Shown here: positions 1 to 11,028 of the stretch, piece by piece | Layout: each line of letters starts with the position of its first letter | How positions within the stretch are numbered: position 1 is the first letter of the stretch | Source: Opisthocomus hoazin | Taxonomy: Eukaryota > Chordata > Aves > Opisthocomiformes > Opisthocomidae | DNA length: 64,000 bases | Reading direction: 5' to 3' | Assembly: GCF_030867145.1 (NCBI RefSeq) | Contig: NC_134440.1 | Coordinates: 1,240,001-1,304,000 of the forward strand | The notes under the pieces: model-generated | What the model saw: only the letters and a program-made list of their open reading frames with translations | Told to the model about the DNA's origin: nothing | Databases searched by the model: none | Position numbers and translations under genes: made by a program

Positions 1-1923
1 TGGGTGTGTGGGTGCGTTCTAGTAATCACTTTCCCCAAATATTAAAGGGGGGGGGGGAGTGCATATAGCATAGATTCAAAATCTGTCCTGTAGCTTCTAA
101 GGAAATGTCTCTGTTTGGGGCACTCTTGTTCCTCCTAAAAGGGACGAGAAAGGTTCCCACCTTAAGCAGTCAGCACTTCACCAGATAATGCCGAGGCACC
201 CAAATGTCTCCTTGACTGTGGCCCAGCCTTGACTACCCACTTTGAGTACTTTGGTCTTTCATTTTACTCAGTGTCACCGCACGGTACGCTGGCTGTACTA
301 AAGAGAGAGTCCCAGTGAGAAACTGGAGCCGGAGAGGGGAACTCAGGTCTCAAGAGAAGAAAACAAGAGGAAGTAACTTTTAAAGCAGTGAAACAGAGAA
401 ACTGTGGCTAAAACTCTGGCTGCACCAAAGTCAATGGCAAAAATCCCAGAGATTGCAGTGGGAGCAAAGTTTCAATCCTGCATATTAAATTACACGAGCT
501 AAACAAATTGCTGTAGTCCTTTTAAGAATTTTAAGATTTTCATACACTCTCTCCTTGGAATCCAGCTGGAGTGGGGAGAGTGGCAACTGCTCAGACATAA
601 ACTTGTAAGATGCACTGCTTGCTAGGGAACTTTGGATCCCAAGGCTAGGCCATGTACAGAGCATATTTTAACTGATTCCGTATCATAAGAACATGCTGTT
701 TGACAAAGACTAGATGACCCACAGAGGTCCCTTCCAACCCCTACTATTCTGTGATTCTGTGATTCTGTGAATCCTGCTATAAAACAGACACCGCCCACAC
801 AAGAAGGAACAGCTGACGTACGGTGTGTGGACATCATCAGAATTATGCTAGCCTTTTGCAAGCAGTGGGGAAGCCGTCAATGAAATAAATGTAGTTTATT
901 TAATAAATGATCATGTTTTAGGATACATGTGTATAATGCACTGGAGCCTTAGTGCCAGGTACATATATATTCTTTAATCTAATGATTAAACACCTCAAAT
1001 AAAATGCAAATGTCCAGGTTTTTAAAGACGTTATAGTAAAGCCACAAAATTTGCATCTATAATGATTTGAGTGCTTGCAAGTGCTATTTCCCATTAATTC
1101 CAAGTAAACTGCTGTCTAGTCAGTTTGATGTTTTTGTCTGCTAGTGTCTAGGTGTAAATGTTGAGGCAAATGTTTAAAGTTTAATTCAAAGAGTAAATGT
1201 TTTCCATGCAGTGGCTTAATGCTGGGCTCCACCTAGCTGAGGCGCAGCCCAGCAGCGCGTCTCACTGCCATGTGCTCAGTATGAGCATCCCATTTCCAGT
1301 TCCCTGAAACCAGTTCTGGGCCCACAGTCACGGTGCAGCCCCGTGGCCCTGTCCGTGGCACGCCGGGCACCCTGTGGCCCTGTGGCCATGCCGGATGCCT
1401 CCCGGCCGACCGCATCTCCAAAGCTGCTCTGGAGCTGCTGGGCAGGGCTGTACCAATGCTGCCCCTCGTCCCACTGCCCCAGACATTTATAACCATTTCT
1501 CTGCTGGCATAATGCCCTATCTCAGCTAGCTGTTGCATCAGAGCGTGACAGCTACGGCAGGCTTCTGCAGTGCAGGGGACTGGACAGCGTCCTTGGAAAG
1601 GGAAGAGATTACTGCAGTAGTATTTTGGGGTTTGTCTGTCACACAGTGGATGTGCACTTAAAGCACCATTCGTGTGCCTGAATAAACTCTGTGTTACAGA
1701 CATTTGTATTCCGTAGGTAGCCACAACTGTACAAACTGTCACAGTTGTTTTTTGTGAACATTATTTGACTATTTTTGTAATTGACAACATATAGCATCAT
1801 CTGGGACTGGGAATTCATCTGGGAATGTCTGCGTAGTAGCCGATTCTGCCAAGATAAATGGCTCATGGCTCAAGTGAGGCCTCTGCATGTGTTGATTCAC
1901 AAGCCATTCATCTTTTCACATAG
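1..1923. other. Left flank, no gene assigned
   Basis: This stretch is AT-richer than the rest of the window and holds only short open frames with no recognisable domain. A CR1 tail lies at 708-770. By human synteny PTBP1 should lie further left on the minus strand, but I found no PTBP1-like peptide here. The region could be intron or 5' sequence of the DUF3504 gene whose terminal exon begins at 3926. Confidence 0.5.
708..770 (+). mobile_element. CR1 LINE 3' tail fragment
   Basis: The last about 60 bp of a CR1 element. It has the conserved gactagatgaccc segment, then cccttccaaccc, then three attctgtg 8-mers that form the diagnostic CR1 3' end. It is strongly 5'-truncated, as is usual for CR1. 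Its tail closely resembles those of the copies near 10.7 kb and 22.3 kb, so these probably belong to one subfamily. Confidence 0.85.
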
Positions 1924-2011
1924 ATCAGTCAGTAACAAAACAAGCAAAAAACCCAAACCAGCAGCACAGGGACCAGTAGCCTCCACCTCAGTCCAGCCAC
2001 GGCATTCTAAG
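1924..2011 (+). CDS. Candidate internal coding exon, possibly of the DUF3504 gene
   Basis: An 88-nt open segment bounded by a pyrimidine-rich acceptor (cttttcacatag) and a donor (ctaag|gtaaca). Only one frame is open. It encodes about 29 residues of a Lys/Pro/Ser/Thr-rich linker containing KTSKKPKPAAQGP, with no recognisable domain. It would end in phase 0, whereas the terminal exon at 3926 needs one carried base, so the two cannot be joined directly and at least one more exon would be required. It is listed because both splice sites are good and it lies on the right strand. It may be spurious. Confidence 0.25.
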
Positions 2012-3925
2012 GTAACAACCAAGCGTGTACAAAAGAACTTGGTGCAAGAAGGGGATCTCTAGATGTTGGCTCTAGAACTCTTTTCAAGCTACCCCTCTTC
2101 AGCCCTGGGAAAGTCACAGGCGAGCAGATGGAGCTTTTCAGCAATCCAGAGAATTAATTTCTCATGCTACATCGAGCTAGGTAGATGTGGTATTGCCATA
2201 GCAACTTCAGAGAGAACCCAACTGGAATCCTGGCAATCCTTGAAAAAAAAAACCAAACACTGCTTTTACTCATCTTTTTGTTCTTCCTTACTACCCACCC
2301 ATAACTTTGGTTAATGTTTTTATTTCATAGTGAGAGCTCTCTTACTCTGAAAAGATTTTTGTAAAGATGAATGTTTTGAAATATATTTTGCATAATGCCT
2401 TGTACAACAATTTAAACATATGAAATGGATGCTCCTTAGTCCTGAGGCAGATCACAAGATCCACGTACAGGCCAACTCTCATCTATTTTAACAGAGCAGA
2501 GTTTGGCCCCTGCAGTTACCCCAAAACACACGCCAGAGCAGTTGCAAAGTCATCAAAGTGTATCAAGTCCACTCAGGGTTGCACGGGCTTCACAGCCAGC
2601 ACCGCGGGCTCAGGTGTGCGGCCACTGGCTACACAGCTGGTGCACTAGTGGGGTCCCACGAGCGGGGTCCCACGAGCAGGGTCCCACGAGCATGGCCCTA
2701 CAAGCAGGGTCCCACGAGCGGGGTCCCACGAGCAGGGTCCCACGAGCATGGCCCTACAAGCAGGGTCCCACGAGCGGGGTCCCACGAGCAGGATCCCACG
2801 AGCAGGGTCCCACGAGCGTGGCCCCACAAGCAGGGTCTCACGAGCAGGGTCCCACGAGTGGGGTCCCACGAGAGTGGCCCCACAAGCAGGGTCCCACGAG
2901 CAGGGTCCCACGAGCGAGGTCCCATGAGCAGGGTCCCACGAGCGTGGCCCCACAACCAGGGTCCCACGAGCGGGGTCCCACAAGCATGGCCCCACAAGCA
3001 GGGTCCCACAAGCAGGGTCTCACGAACAGGGTCCAACAAGCAGGGTCCCACGAGCAGGGTCTCACGAACAGGGTCCAACAAGCAGGGTCCCACGAGCAGG
3101 GTCCCACAAGCAGGGTCCCAGGAGCAGGGTCCCACAAGCATGGCCCCACAAGCAGGGTCCCATGAGCGGGGTCCCACAAGCAGGGTCCCACGAGCAGGGT
3201 CCCACAAGCAGGGTCCCACGAGCAGGGTTCCATGAGCATGGCCCCACAAGCAGGGTCCCATGAGCAGGGTCCCACGAGCAGGGTCCCACGAACAGGGTCC
3301 CACAAGCAGGGTCCCACGAGCAGGGCCCCACAAGCAGGGTCCCATGAGCAGGGTCCCACGAACAGGGTCCCACAAGCAGGGTCCCACAAGCATGGCCCCA
3401 CCAGCAGGGTCCCATGAGCAGGGTCCCACAAGCACTCCGAGCGCCAGCTCCAGGATCAGCCGGGGGAAGTCTGTGTCAAGGCAAGCCCCCAGCGACAGTT
3501 CCACTCTCCAGCCCGTACTGCTCCCTGAGAAGCCCCGTAGAACTTGCATCACTGCTTTGCACATGTGCACCCCACAATGACACTCCGCGATTAAACCTCG
3601 TTAGGAACTCATTCTCTCCCATTTAAACGCAATTAAGAATGTCTTAAATTTACCTGCATGGTAGTATGCAGATTCACCAGTCAAGTGAGAAAGAACAAGA
3701 AGGGACGCAGTCCTTTCCCCATCTAGACTGGCGCTGGCAGGCAGCGCTGGCAGACTTGTTGAGAACGCAGACCTACACCGAAGCTTTGAAGGAAGGGGTC
3801 TGTGAAAGTCCCGTGATCTCTGAATTACTTTTAAAAGGAAGGTGAACATTATTCTGCATCCCCTTACATTGCACTGATCTCCTTGTAAGTTCTTGCTGTC
3901 CACAAAGCTGTGTTGTATCTTTCAG
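2012..3925. other. Probable intron or intergenic sequence upstream of the DUF3504 exon
   Basis: Apart from the 14-bp minisatellite at 2648-3434 nothing functional is recognised. The long overlapping open frames on both strands here are translations of that minisatellite. The right end is a convincing splice acceptor (gtatctttcag, ending at 3925). Confidence 0.5.
2648..3434. repeat. 14-bp minisatellite, about 56 copies
   Basis: Tandem array of variants of cccacgagcagggt. Common variants are acgagcg, acaagca and a gcatggccc version. Because 14 is not divisible by 3, all three frames cycle through the same 14-residue pattern and stay open on both strands, giving false proteins of up to 290 residues. 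No coding role is inferred. Confidence 0.95.
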
Positions 3926-4773
3926 ATGTGTTGAAGAAGTGGGAGAAAAAAAGAAACCGTAACGCTGGCGATATCAAAATTTTCAAAGACTGGCTGTTTT
4001 TACATCGCCCTTCTGAAACACGCGAGATCTGTAAGCTGCCACCCGAAGACCTCGATAATTACCTGGCCTCGTTCTACAGTTCTGCAAAGAGGCAGGACGG
4101 CACAGATTTTTCCGCCAGTTCTTTGCACTTCTTTCAGAGCAACATAGAGAGATACCTCAAGGACAACGACTACGGGTACAGCGTGGTTAAAGGGCTGGAA
4201 TTCAGAGCGTCTCAGGAAGCCTTGAAACTGAAGCATCAGCACCTATCTCAAAAAGAGAGAGACGGAGAGTGGAGTGTTTTGGAGAACCTGACAGATGAAG
4301 ATGTGGAAAGCCTTCGTAAGCAGGGACTTTTAAATAAGACACACCCGGAGGGCTTTTTGCACCTCATGTTCACAAACATCATCAGGGGGTTTGGGGCAGG
4401 TACACACCGTGAGAGCCAGAATCTGTACTGGGGACAGCTTGTGCTAAAAAAGAATGAGGGAGAGCTGGAGTACTTGGAGTGGAAGGATGACCTGAGTGCC
4501 GAGGTGAACACAGGGGAGTCGAGTCCGCGCCTCTGCGCCAGGCCTGACAACCCCAATAACTGCCCGGTTGCAGATTACAAGGAGTATGCTAAGAGGAGGC
4601 CACTGGACATGCTTCACGACTACGACCCGCTGTATCTGGCTCCCAAGCCTCTGTGCTCCGTCTGGGACCAGGCCTGGTACTGCAGGAAGGCACTGACAAA
4701 GGCCAAAATCGGAAAGATCGTGAAGGTGATTATCCAGCAAGTCAGAGGCTCGGCAAAGAAGGCCAGGAAATAG
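3926..4773 (+). CDS. Terminal coding exon of a DUF3504 (Crypton recombinase-derived) protein, ZMYM/QRICH1/KIAA1958-like
   Basis: An 848-nt exon begins after acceptor gtatctttcag, enters at codon position 2 and ends at TAG (4771-4773), giving about 281 residues. It opens with a core-binding-like helical region (DIKIFKDWLF, LPPEDLDNYLASFY, SSLHFFQSNIERYL). It then has a DUF3504-like half with RGFGAGTHRESQNLYWGQL, followed by NNCPVADYKEYAKRRP and DPLYLAPKPLC. ZMYM2/3/4, QRICH1 and KIAA1958 acquired this module from Crypton tyrosine-recombinase transposons. The protein stops before any C-terminal HxxR...Y catalytic segment, so it is unlikely to recombine DNA. A nuclear or chromatin role is inference only. 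Codon use is even and there is no internal stop, so it looks like a live host exon. The start codon and upstream exons are not identified and no canonical AATAAA follows nearby. I am sure of the family and unsure of the orthologue. Confidence 0.8.
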
Positions 4774-5399
4774 CGGAATGCATGCCGTGTCTGCTGTGCC
4801 GCTTGGTGGGAGCGCGTTTCCCAGCAGGCTCTGAGCGGTTTGCGTGGCGGCAGTTCGTTAGCGCAGGCTGGGGGGACATCCTTCGCTGCCGTTCCCCCCC
4901 GAGAACGTAGGTCAGCTGCAAGTTTGCGTCGCCTTAGCGTTCAGGTTAGGTGAAAACTCCTGTTGGTGTTAGTGTTAATGGAATTGATCGTTCAGTAAGT
5001 TACACAAATACGAGAATCTTCGGTTTCACGTTTGTACAACCAGTCAATATTCTGCTGTGTTACTCATGACATGATGCAAAGCCGATGTTAACGTGGACAG
5101 GGCTTGGTCGCGGAGCAGCTTGGCCCGCAGCTGAAGGCGCGCTCATTAGGGAGGGCAACGCTTGCAAACAGCGTTTCCTCTCTCGCATAACCCTCTTGTA
5201 AAAAGGCAAACTGACAAGGTGACACGGTGACAAGGTGACACGGGCGAGCTCTGGGGTGGAGGAGAGGGGTGCAGTGCCAGCTGCTGGCCCGCACCTGGTG
5301 GCAGCGCGTTCCACCAGGTTTCTGTCGTTTTTCTTGTTGAAAGAGTTGCAGGTTTCAGAAGTTGTCACTGTTTTAAAAAGTTATTTTAAACGGCCGACA

Positions 5400-6115
5400 G
5401 CGTTGGAGGGTTTTTGTTAAGCGCCTTCCCCGGCGCGCTCGCTCGAGCCGCGTGAGGCCGACGCGGTGGGGACGCGGTGGGGACGCGGTGGGGACAGCCG
5501 CCTTCCCCGGGCCGCCCGGCGCTGCGGGGCCCCGCTCGCGGCCGGACCCGGCGCACGAACGCTGCGCTCGCTCCGTCCGCTCCGTCCGTCGGTCTGTCCG
5601 CGGCGACGGGCTCCGGCGCCCGCCTGTCCCCGGCTGTCCCCGGCCCCGAGCCCGCCGCTCCCCGGCGCCGCGGGGCTGCCCCGAGCAGGCGCTGTGTGCG
5701 GCCTCGGGCCGGCCCCCCCGCCGCAGCTGGGCCCCCCACGCCGGAGCTGGGCCCCCCCGCCGGGGGAGCTCCGCCGCTCGCAGGGCCCGCGAAGGGAAAC
5801 CCGCTCCGCCGGGCCGGCGGCTCTGCCTGCGCGCTCCCCGGGAGCCACCTAGCGACAGCGGGGTGACTGCGGGGGGACAGCGGGGGGGGGCAGCGGGGTG
5901 GCAGCGGGGGGGGGCAGCAGGAGGCAGCGTGGCCGCCCCTCCCCCCGTGCCTGCGGGCCGGGCGCGCTCCCGGCGCCTCCCCAGCACGGCAGCGCGCGGA
6001 CACCCCCCCCCCGCCCCGCACCCCGCGCCCCGCAGAAGGCCCCGGTCCCGGCGCCGGGGCTCCGGTGAGGCCCCGCCGCGCACCCCGCGGTGCGGGTGGG
6101 CCGGGAGGAAGGAGG
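5400..6115. promoter_or_regulatory. Orphan CpG island
   Basis: About 700 bp of extremely GC-rich, CpG-dense DNA with many gcgc and ccgg steps and long C/G tracts. It lies between two genes transcribed towards each other, so it is not the obvious promoter of either. No initiator ATG with a following donor was found on the minus strand. Possible explanations are the promoter of PTBP1 (expected to the left on the minus strand) with a noncoding first exon, a noncoding RNA, or CpG-rich sequence without promoter function. Confidence 0.4.
5460..5497. repeat. 11-bp tandem repeat, three copies
   Basis: Three and a half copies of gacgcggtggg at the left edge of the CpG island. Confidence 0.85.
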
Positions 6116-6126
6116 GAGAGAGCGGC

Positions 6127-6132
6127 TTTAAT
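6127..6132 (-). terminator. Candidate poly(A) signal of MISP (ATTAAA)
   Basis: Minus-strand ATTAAA about 450 bp beyond the MISP stop codon, at the edge of the CpG island. It is the nearest recognisable signal; actual use is inferred. Confidence 0.35.
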
Positions 6133-6579
6133 AACTCGGCGTCCGCGGCCCCGCGCGCAGCGGCAGCGCCCGCTTCCCCGCCGGGCGATGCCTGGCGGTG
6201 TGGGCCTCAAACACCTACACCCAGTTAGAAACGAAACAGCTTTTTTGCGAGCCAGATACGCAGCTTCCAGAGAGAAAGGGTTAAATCACCGTGGGATTTC
6301 ATCTGGCTGTCTCCCTGCTGAAGGGATCAGAAGAAAGCCATCCAATTTTTCCCCTCTTCAGAAAAAAAGCGTGGCCTCACCGCCAAGGGGAGAGGAACAA
6401 ACGAGCCCACGGAATGCGTTGGAAGGATCATCAGTTGCGTTAGACGGGCGCGACTCGCAGCGTACGAGTCTCTGATTCGGAGGATGACCGGGAGCTGAAC
6501 CGGTCCGGGATTTCGACCGTGCATCGGCTGATGCCAAGCAGGGCGCGCGCACGGCGGAGTCGTCGGCGCGAGGGCCCGC

Positions 6580-9500
6580 TCAGTCCTCGTCCCTGACGTA
6601 CTGCCCGGCCTCCCAGCGCTGGGCCATGGCGCTCTGGTGGCGAGTCACTCTGGTGCTTTCCACGACCTGCGGAAACCAGACGGCACCGCAGCTTTTCATG
6701 GAGAAGGTTTTCTTACAAACAGTCTTTGCTGCGCGACTCACCCCCCCCCAGCCTGAAGCCCCCGCCTCGGGTTGAACACGCGTGACAGCAGCCGCGACAC
6801 GCTCTGCCCAACGCCATGCCCACCCGCGCGAGCCAAGACCCCCGAGCATCCCATCAGCGCTGGGGACCGGGAGCGAGGGGAGCCCGGAGGGGATGCCGGG
6901 GGTGAAGTCACGGCAGCCCGAGCGGAGCCCTCGAGCGTGTGAAGGACTTTACCTCCGTGTTGATCTTGTCAACGGGCTCGATGCCTGCGTACTGCGAAAA
7001 GGAGGAAAAAAGGGTCAGCTAACGGCAGCCTGGCAGGGGGATGCCCGGGGGCAGCTGGGTACGGCCCCCGGGGTGGTCAGGGTGCTGGGCAACGGGGGTG
7101 TGAGGTTGTGCCCTCCCCGGAGCGGGGGGACAGCTCAGGCCAGGACCAGCCCCCCCAGAGCGAGCTGCTGCTCCTCGCCAGTCCCACCCAGCGCTGGCAC
7201 CCTGAGCTGTGGGACGCAGCCCTGGGCACTCGGCACAGCCGCTTGCCACCGCCGCCGAGCCCCCCACTGAGGACCTCCAGCCCCCCCCCGGCTGCAGCCC
7301 CCCGACCGCGTGCTGCCCGGCGCAGGGCGGGCGCATTCACCTTGCCGTCCTCCTTCACCCTCCTCCTCTGCTCCTCGAAGGGGCTGGAACGGGCTGAGCC
7401 GGGGGCGAGGGTCTCCGTGCTGCCCTGGGAGGGACCGGCCACTCTCAGCGGGGTGAAGGACGCCATCAGCCCCAGGACCCCGACCTGGTGCGAGGCGGGA
7501 GCGGAGACGGGAGACCCGGACACCGAGTAGCTGCCGCTGGCACCTGAGGCAGCTTCAAGAGAAAGAGCCGTTGGGGGTGAGGGACGCCAGGACCTGGGGG
7601 CCCGCAGGAGAGCAAAGCTCCTGCCCGGACCGGCCTCCTCGGCAGGCCCAGCGGCTTTGGTCACAGCGGGGACCCTGCGCCCGGGTGCCAGCCGGGGACT
7701 GTTGGGAGCAAGGGAAGGGAAACGCCAGAGCTGGGCACTTCTGGGCCCTTCCAGCGCTGTTTTCTGCAGTAACATGACACAAAGCCATCCGAATCTGAGC
7801 AGCTCTGGCATCCAAAGCTGTGCCACTCGCAGAGCCCACCCCTCGTCACCACCGTCAGCAGTTCCTCCATCTGCTCCCCCCGGCAGGCTGGGCTGCTCCA
7901 CCTGGCTCCAGCACCTCACATCCAGCACTCCTGCTTGCTGGCCACAGAATTCCTGTCCAAGGAGAATTATTTCTCCCGGGACAACTTGGTTCCAACACAC
8001 AGGGGTCCTTGCAAGCATCTCAGCAAATCCTTCCAGGGAGGAGCTTGGACCCCTTGCCTGCAGCCAGACTCTCCCGGGCCGGGCCCTGGTGCTTTCCACC
8101 CGTGACTCCGTCCCCTTGGTCCCTGCCGCAGCCGCTCTCGCTCTCACAGCGAGCCCGGGTCACCTCTGGCTGCCAAGCATCGCGTGCAGGCTGCGGACGC
8201 CGGTCGTAAGGGCTTCCCACGCCGGGGAGAGGCCCCCGCCAGCCTGCACGGGAAGGTCCCTGGGGACGGGCACCCCACGGTGCCGCTCCCGCCCCTTCCC
8301 ACTGCTCCTGCTGAGACCCAGAGCCCCAAGGAACGGGAGTGACGCCCGCCGTAGCTCTGCCCGTCCCCAGCCCGCCGCTCCTCTCCTCCCCTTACCGGAG
8401 CTGTGCCGTGAGCGGGAGCCCTCCCGGGCATCGCCGTCGCTGCTGACCAGGGAGCAGCCGTCTATCAGCTGCCGCCGCCGCCGCTGCTCCTGCAGCTCCT
8501 CTTCCCTCTGCAAGTCGCTCTGGATCTCCTTCTCGATCAGCGCCAGCGTCTGGGGCTTCCAGGTCCTCAGCTTGTACTGCTCCTCCCGGCCGTCCTCCCT
8601 CCCGAGCGGGCTTTGCGTCCCCATGTCGTCCACGAAGGAGATCTTGGGCTTCCAGAAGGAGATGGAGAAGTACTCTCTGGGCAGGACAGCCGTGCCGGCG
8701 GGGCTCGGGGTGGAGCTGGGAAGCCTTCCTCCCTGGGAATCCTCGCTCCCCCATTTGCTGGCGCGGGCGGAAACGCGCTGGGACACCGTGGGCTGCTCCT
8801 GGCTCCTCTCGCTGGTGGTGAAGCGTGGCTGGGACATCTGGAAGTGTGTGATGCTCACTGTGTAGCTGGGCAGGCTTCTCCCACCCCTGGTGTCTTCTGC
8901 AGGGCTTGGGCCGTGGCTCGTGGGCTGCTCCACCACAAATTCATTAATCCAGCTCCTCTGCTCATCTGCCTTCCTCGTGGGGGTGGGCTTCTGCGGGGGG
9001 GCTTCCTCCTGCTCGAACACCCTCCTGCGCTTGTCCAGCTCCTGCTGCGTCCCCTTGTCATACATGCCCAGCAGCCTCCCTTGCTTCTTCAGATCTTCCT
9101 CACGCTTGGTTTCCTGCTCGATTTCCCTCTGGACGTAAAGGGAAGCGCGGCCTTTGTCCTTCCCTTTCCTGCCTGGGACAGGAGATGTTTGCATGGAGAG
9201 GAGAGGCTTGGTCTGGATCTCCACCACCTCGCTGCTGGACGTCGGCCGCTGGATCCCCCTCTCCTTCCAGAGGTTATCCTCCCTCTCCATCGCCATGCGG
9301 ATCTCCCGCTCGATGGGCGTCTCGTTGCTGGTCTTTGTCTCCTTGTCCAGGCCATTGCTGCCAGCCCTCAGATCCACAAGGCCACTGTAGATCTCGCTGA
9401 ACGTGCTGCCGTTGCTGGTGTAGCCTGCACTGGCTTCGTTATACATGTCGCCCAAGCCAGAGTCCAGGTCATCTCTGGAAGATGCTTTAGTAAAGCTGGA

Positions 9501-10430
9501 CATCTTCCTGGTGGAACACGACCTTTCAGTATCAGCCCTTCTGGGAGCATAAACCTCCTCCTTCACGGGTGTCTTGTAGGACACACTATAAACCTGATAA
9601 TCGGTCTTCTCCGTCCTGCCATGGGTGGACGTGCCAGCATTGCCGTAACCTCTCGCAGCCTTCGTGGCCATCTCGGGACTGGGCCACTCTTGCCTAGAGA
9701 CTTTTGTCATTGACTCTGGCTTTGGAGACATGGCCTGTTGCCCTGGGCTGAAGAGAGAGCCTGGGCTGGTCTTTTCCAGCATCAGGAACTGCTGCCGAGC
9801 AGCGGAGAAGTTGATCTGCTCTGTGTCGATATTTTCAGGGTCGACAGCCGTCACCGCCCTCCCCGAGGAAGGCTTGTCAAAGCAAATGGCAAAGCCGGTG
9901 GTGGAGCCACCCGCGTGCCTGCCTTCGCCCTGGCCACCCGCGCCAGCGTTTATGGAGCTCAGCTCATCCATGGAGCTCCACTTCTCAGCTATGGTGGAGC
10001 TCTTCCTCACCACCTGGTTCCGGATGACCTCCCTCCTCTCGTCCTCAAGCTCCCTGGCTTTCTGGGGTGAGATGTTTGGTGGAGGAACCCTGTACTGTTC
10101 CTGCTCATCCTCATCGTAAAGCTTCGAGGGCTTCCTCTCGCCTCTGTAAACTCTGAGGTCGTACAAGCTTCCTGACCTCACCACCTCCAGCTTGGACTCC
10201 CTGTCCGGGGACGGGGTCCAGACATCTCTTCCACCATCCAGGAAGTACGAGGGTGACTTCGACCTCATTTTCCAGCCATAGCTGTTTTCCACCCTCTGAC
10301 TGCTGTGTTGAGCAGAGCCAAATACGTCATCGTCGCTGTCGGCCCTCTGCTCGGCAAACGAGCCGGCTTGGTGAGCATCGCTGTACGTCTGCGGGAGCTG
10401 GAAGACCAAGTGCCTGGTGACTCTGTCCAT
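6580..10430 (-). CDS. MISP: MISP, mitotic spindle positioning protein (complete, four coding exons)
   Basis: Coding exons in transcript order are 10430-8396, 7543-7341, 6991-6953 and 6666-6580. Phases agree and give 787 residues plus stop. MISP bundles cortical actin and links astral microtubules and focal adhesions to the cortex to orient the mitotic spindle; in mammals it is a CDK1/PLK1 substrate. The start MDRVTRHLVF matches MISP. Residues about 366-475 hold the AKAP2-C-type region (ETPIEREIRMAMERE, ELVEI-like VVEIQTKPLL, ASLYVQREIEQE), and a basic coiled-coil segment lies near 583-653. Small 3' exons encode GSYSVSGSP, YAGIEPVDKINTE (13 codons) and the C-terminus VVESTRVTRHQSAMAQRWE...DED, all as in mammalian MISP. 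Donors and acceptors are canonical. It lies downstream of PALM on the same strand, as in human. The high Ser/Pro/Glu content and long disordered stretches are normal for the family. Confidence 0.97.
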
Positions 10431-10555
10431 CTCCGGGGAAGAGTCAGCACTCAGTCCTCTGCCAGCCTTGCCCTGGACTGGGGACGCTGCTCAGCTTTGA
10501 CGTCGACCTCGGGCTCCTGGCTCCCCTGGGGACGAGGGGCAAGACCTGGCGGGCC
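10431..10555 (-). other. MISP 5' UTR portion of the main coding exon
   Basis: Upstream of the MISP start on the minus strand is a strong acceptor (ctctccctcctgcttgcag) ending at 10556. The exon therefore probably begins at 10555 with 125 nt of 5' UTR, and a separate noncoding first exon lies further right. That first exon and its promoter were not identified. Confidence 0.5.
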
Positions 10556-10746
10556 CTGCAAGCAGGAGGGAGAGCGGCCGTTAAGAGCAGCAGAAGGAGC
10601 AGAGGTCGGGGCCGAGCAGCTCCCTCTCCCAGCCTGGTGCTCCGGTCCTGGCCGGGGGGTGACACCGCCGACACAAGCCAGCCGTGCCGCAGCAGCCATT
10701 CGCTCCGTTCACCCAGAAGCGCCGGGTCTCGGACAGCAGCAGCCAG

Positions 10747-11028
10747 AATCACAGAATCACAGAATAGTAGGGGTTGGAAGGGACCTCTGTGGGTCATCTA
10801 GTCCAACCCCCCTGCTGAAGCAGGGTCACCTACAGCAGGCCGCACAGGACCCCGTCCAGGCGGGTCTTGAATATCTCCAGAGAAGGAGACTCCACAACCT
10901 CCCTGGGCAGCCTGGGCCAGGGCTCCGTCACCCTCAGAGGGAAGAAGTTCTTCCTCATGTTCAGACGGAACTTCCTGTGCCTCAGTTTGTGCCCATTGCC
11001 CCTTGTCCTGTCACTGGGCACCACTGAA
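10747..11028 (-). mobile_element. CR1 LINE fragment, reverse orientation
   Basis: About 280 bp of CR1 3' end running right to left. It shows cacagaatcacagaat at the tail, ggttggaagggacctc, and upstream segments such as ggaagaagttcttcctcatgt. It resembles the copy at 22.33-22.65 kb over its whole length and is 5'-truncated. It lies just upstream of MISP and has no intact reading frame. Confidence 0.93.

Larger units (their letters stand above)
4774..6126. other. Interval between convergent DUF3504 gene and MISP
   Basis: The first 600 bp are unremarkable sequence, presumably the 3' UTR of the DUF3504 gene. From about 5.4 kb GC and CpG content rise sharply into the island annotated separately. 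No coding exon is recognised on either strand, and the long open frames here are GC artefacts. Confidence 0.5.

Noticed and set aside
2648-3434. CRISPR-like array
   Set aside because: Repeats are head to tail with no unique spacers, in a vertebrate genome. It is a minisatellite.
1-6200. PTBP1 first exons expected from synteny
   Set aside because: No peptide like IVPDIAVGTKRG and no ATGGACGG followed by a donor was found on the minus strand. PTBP1 probably lies beyond the left edge.
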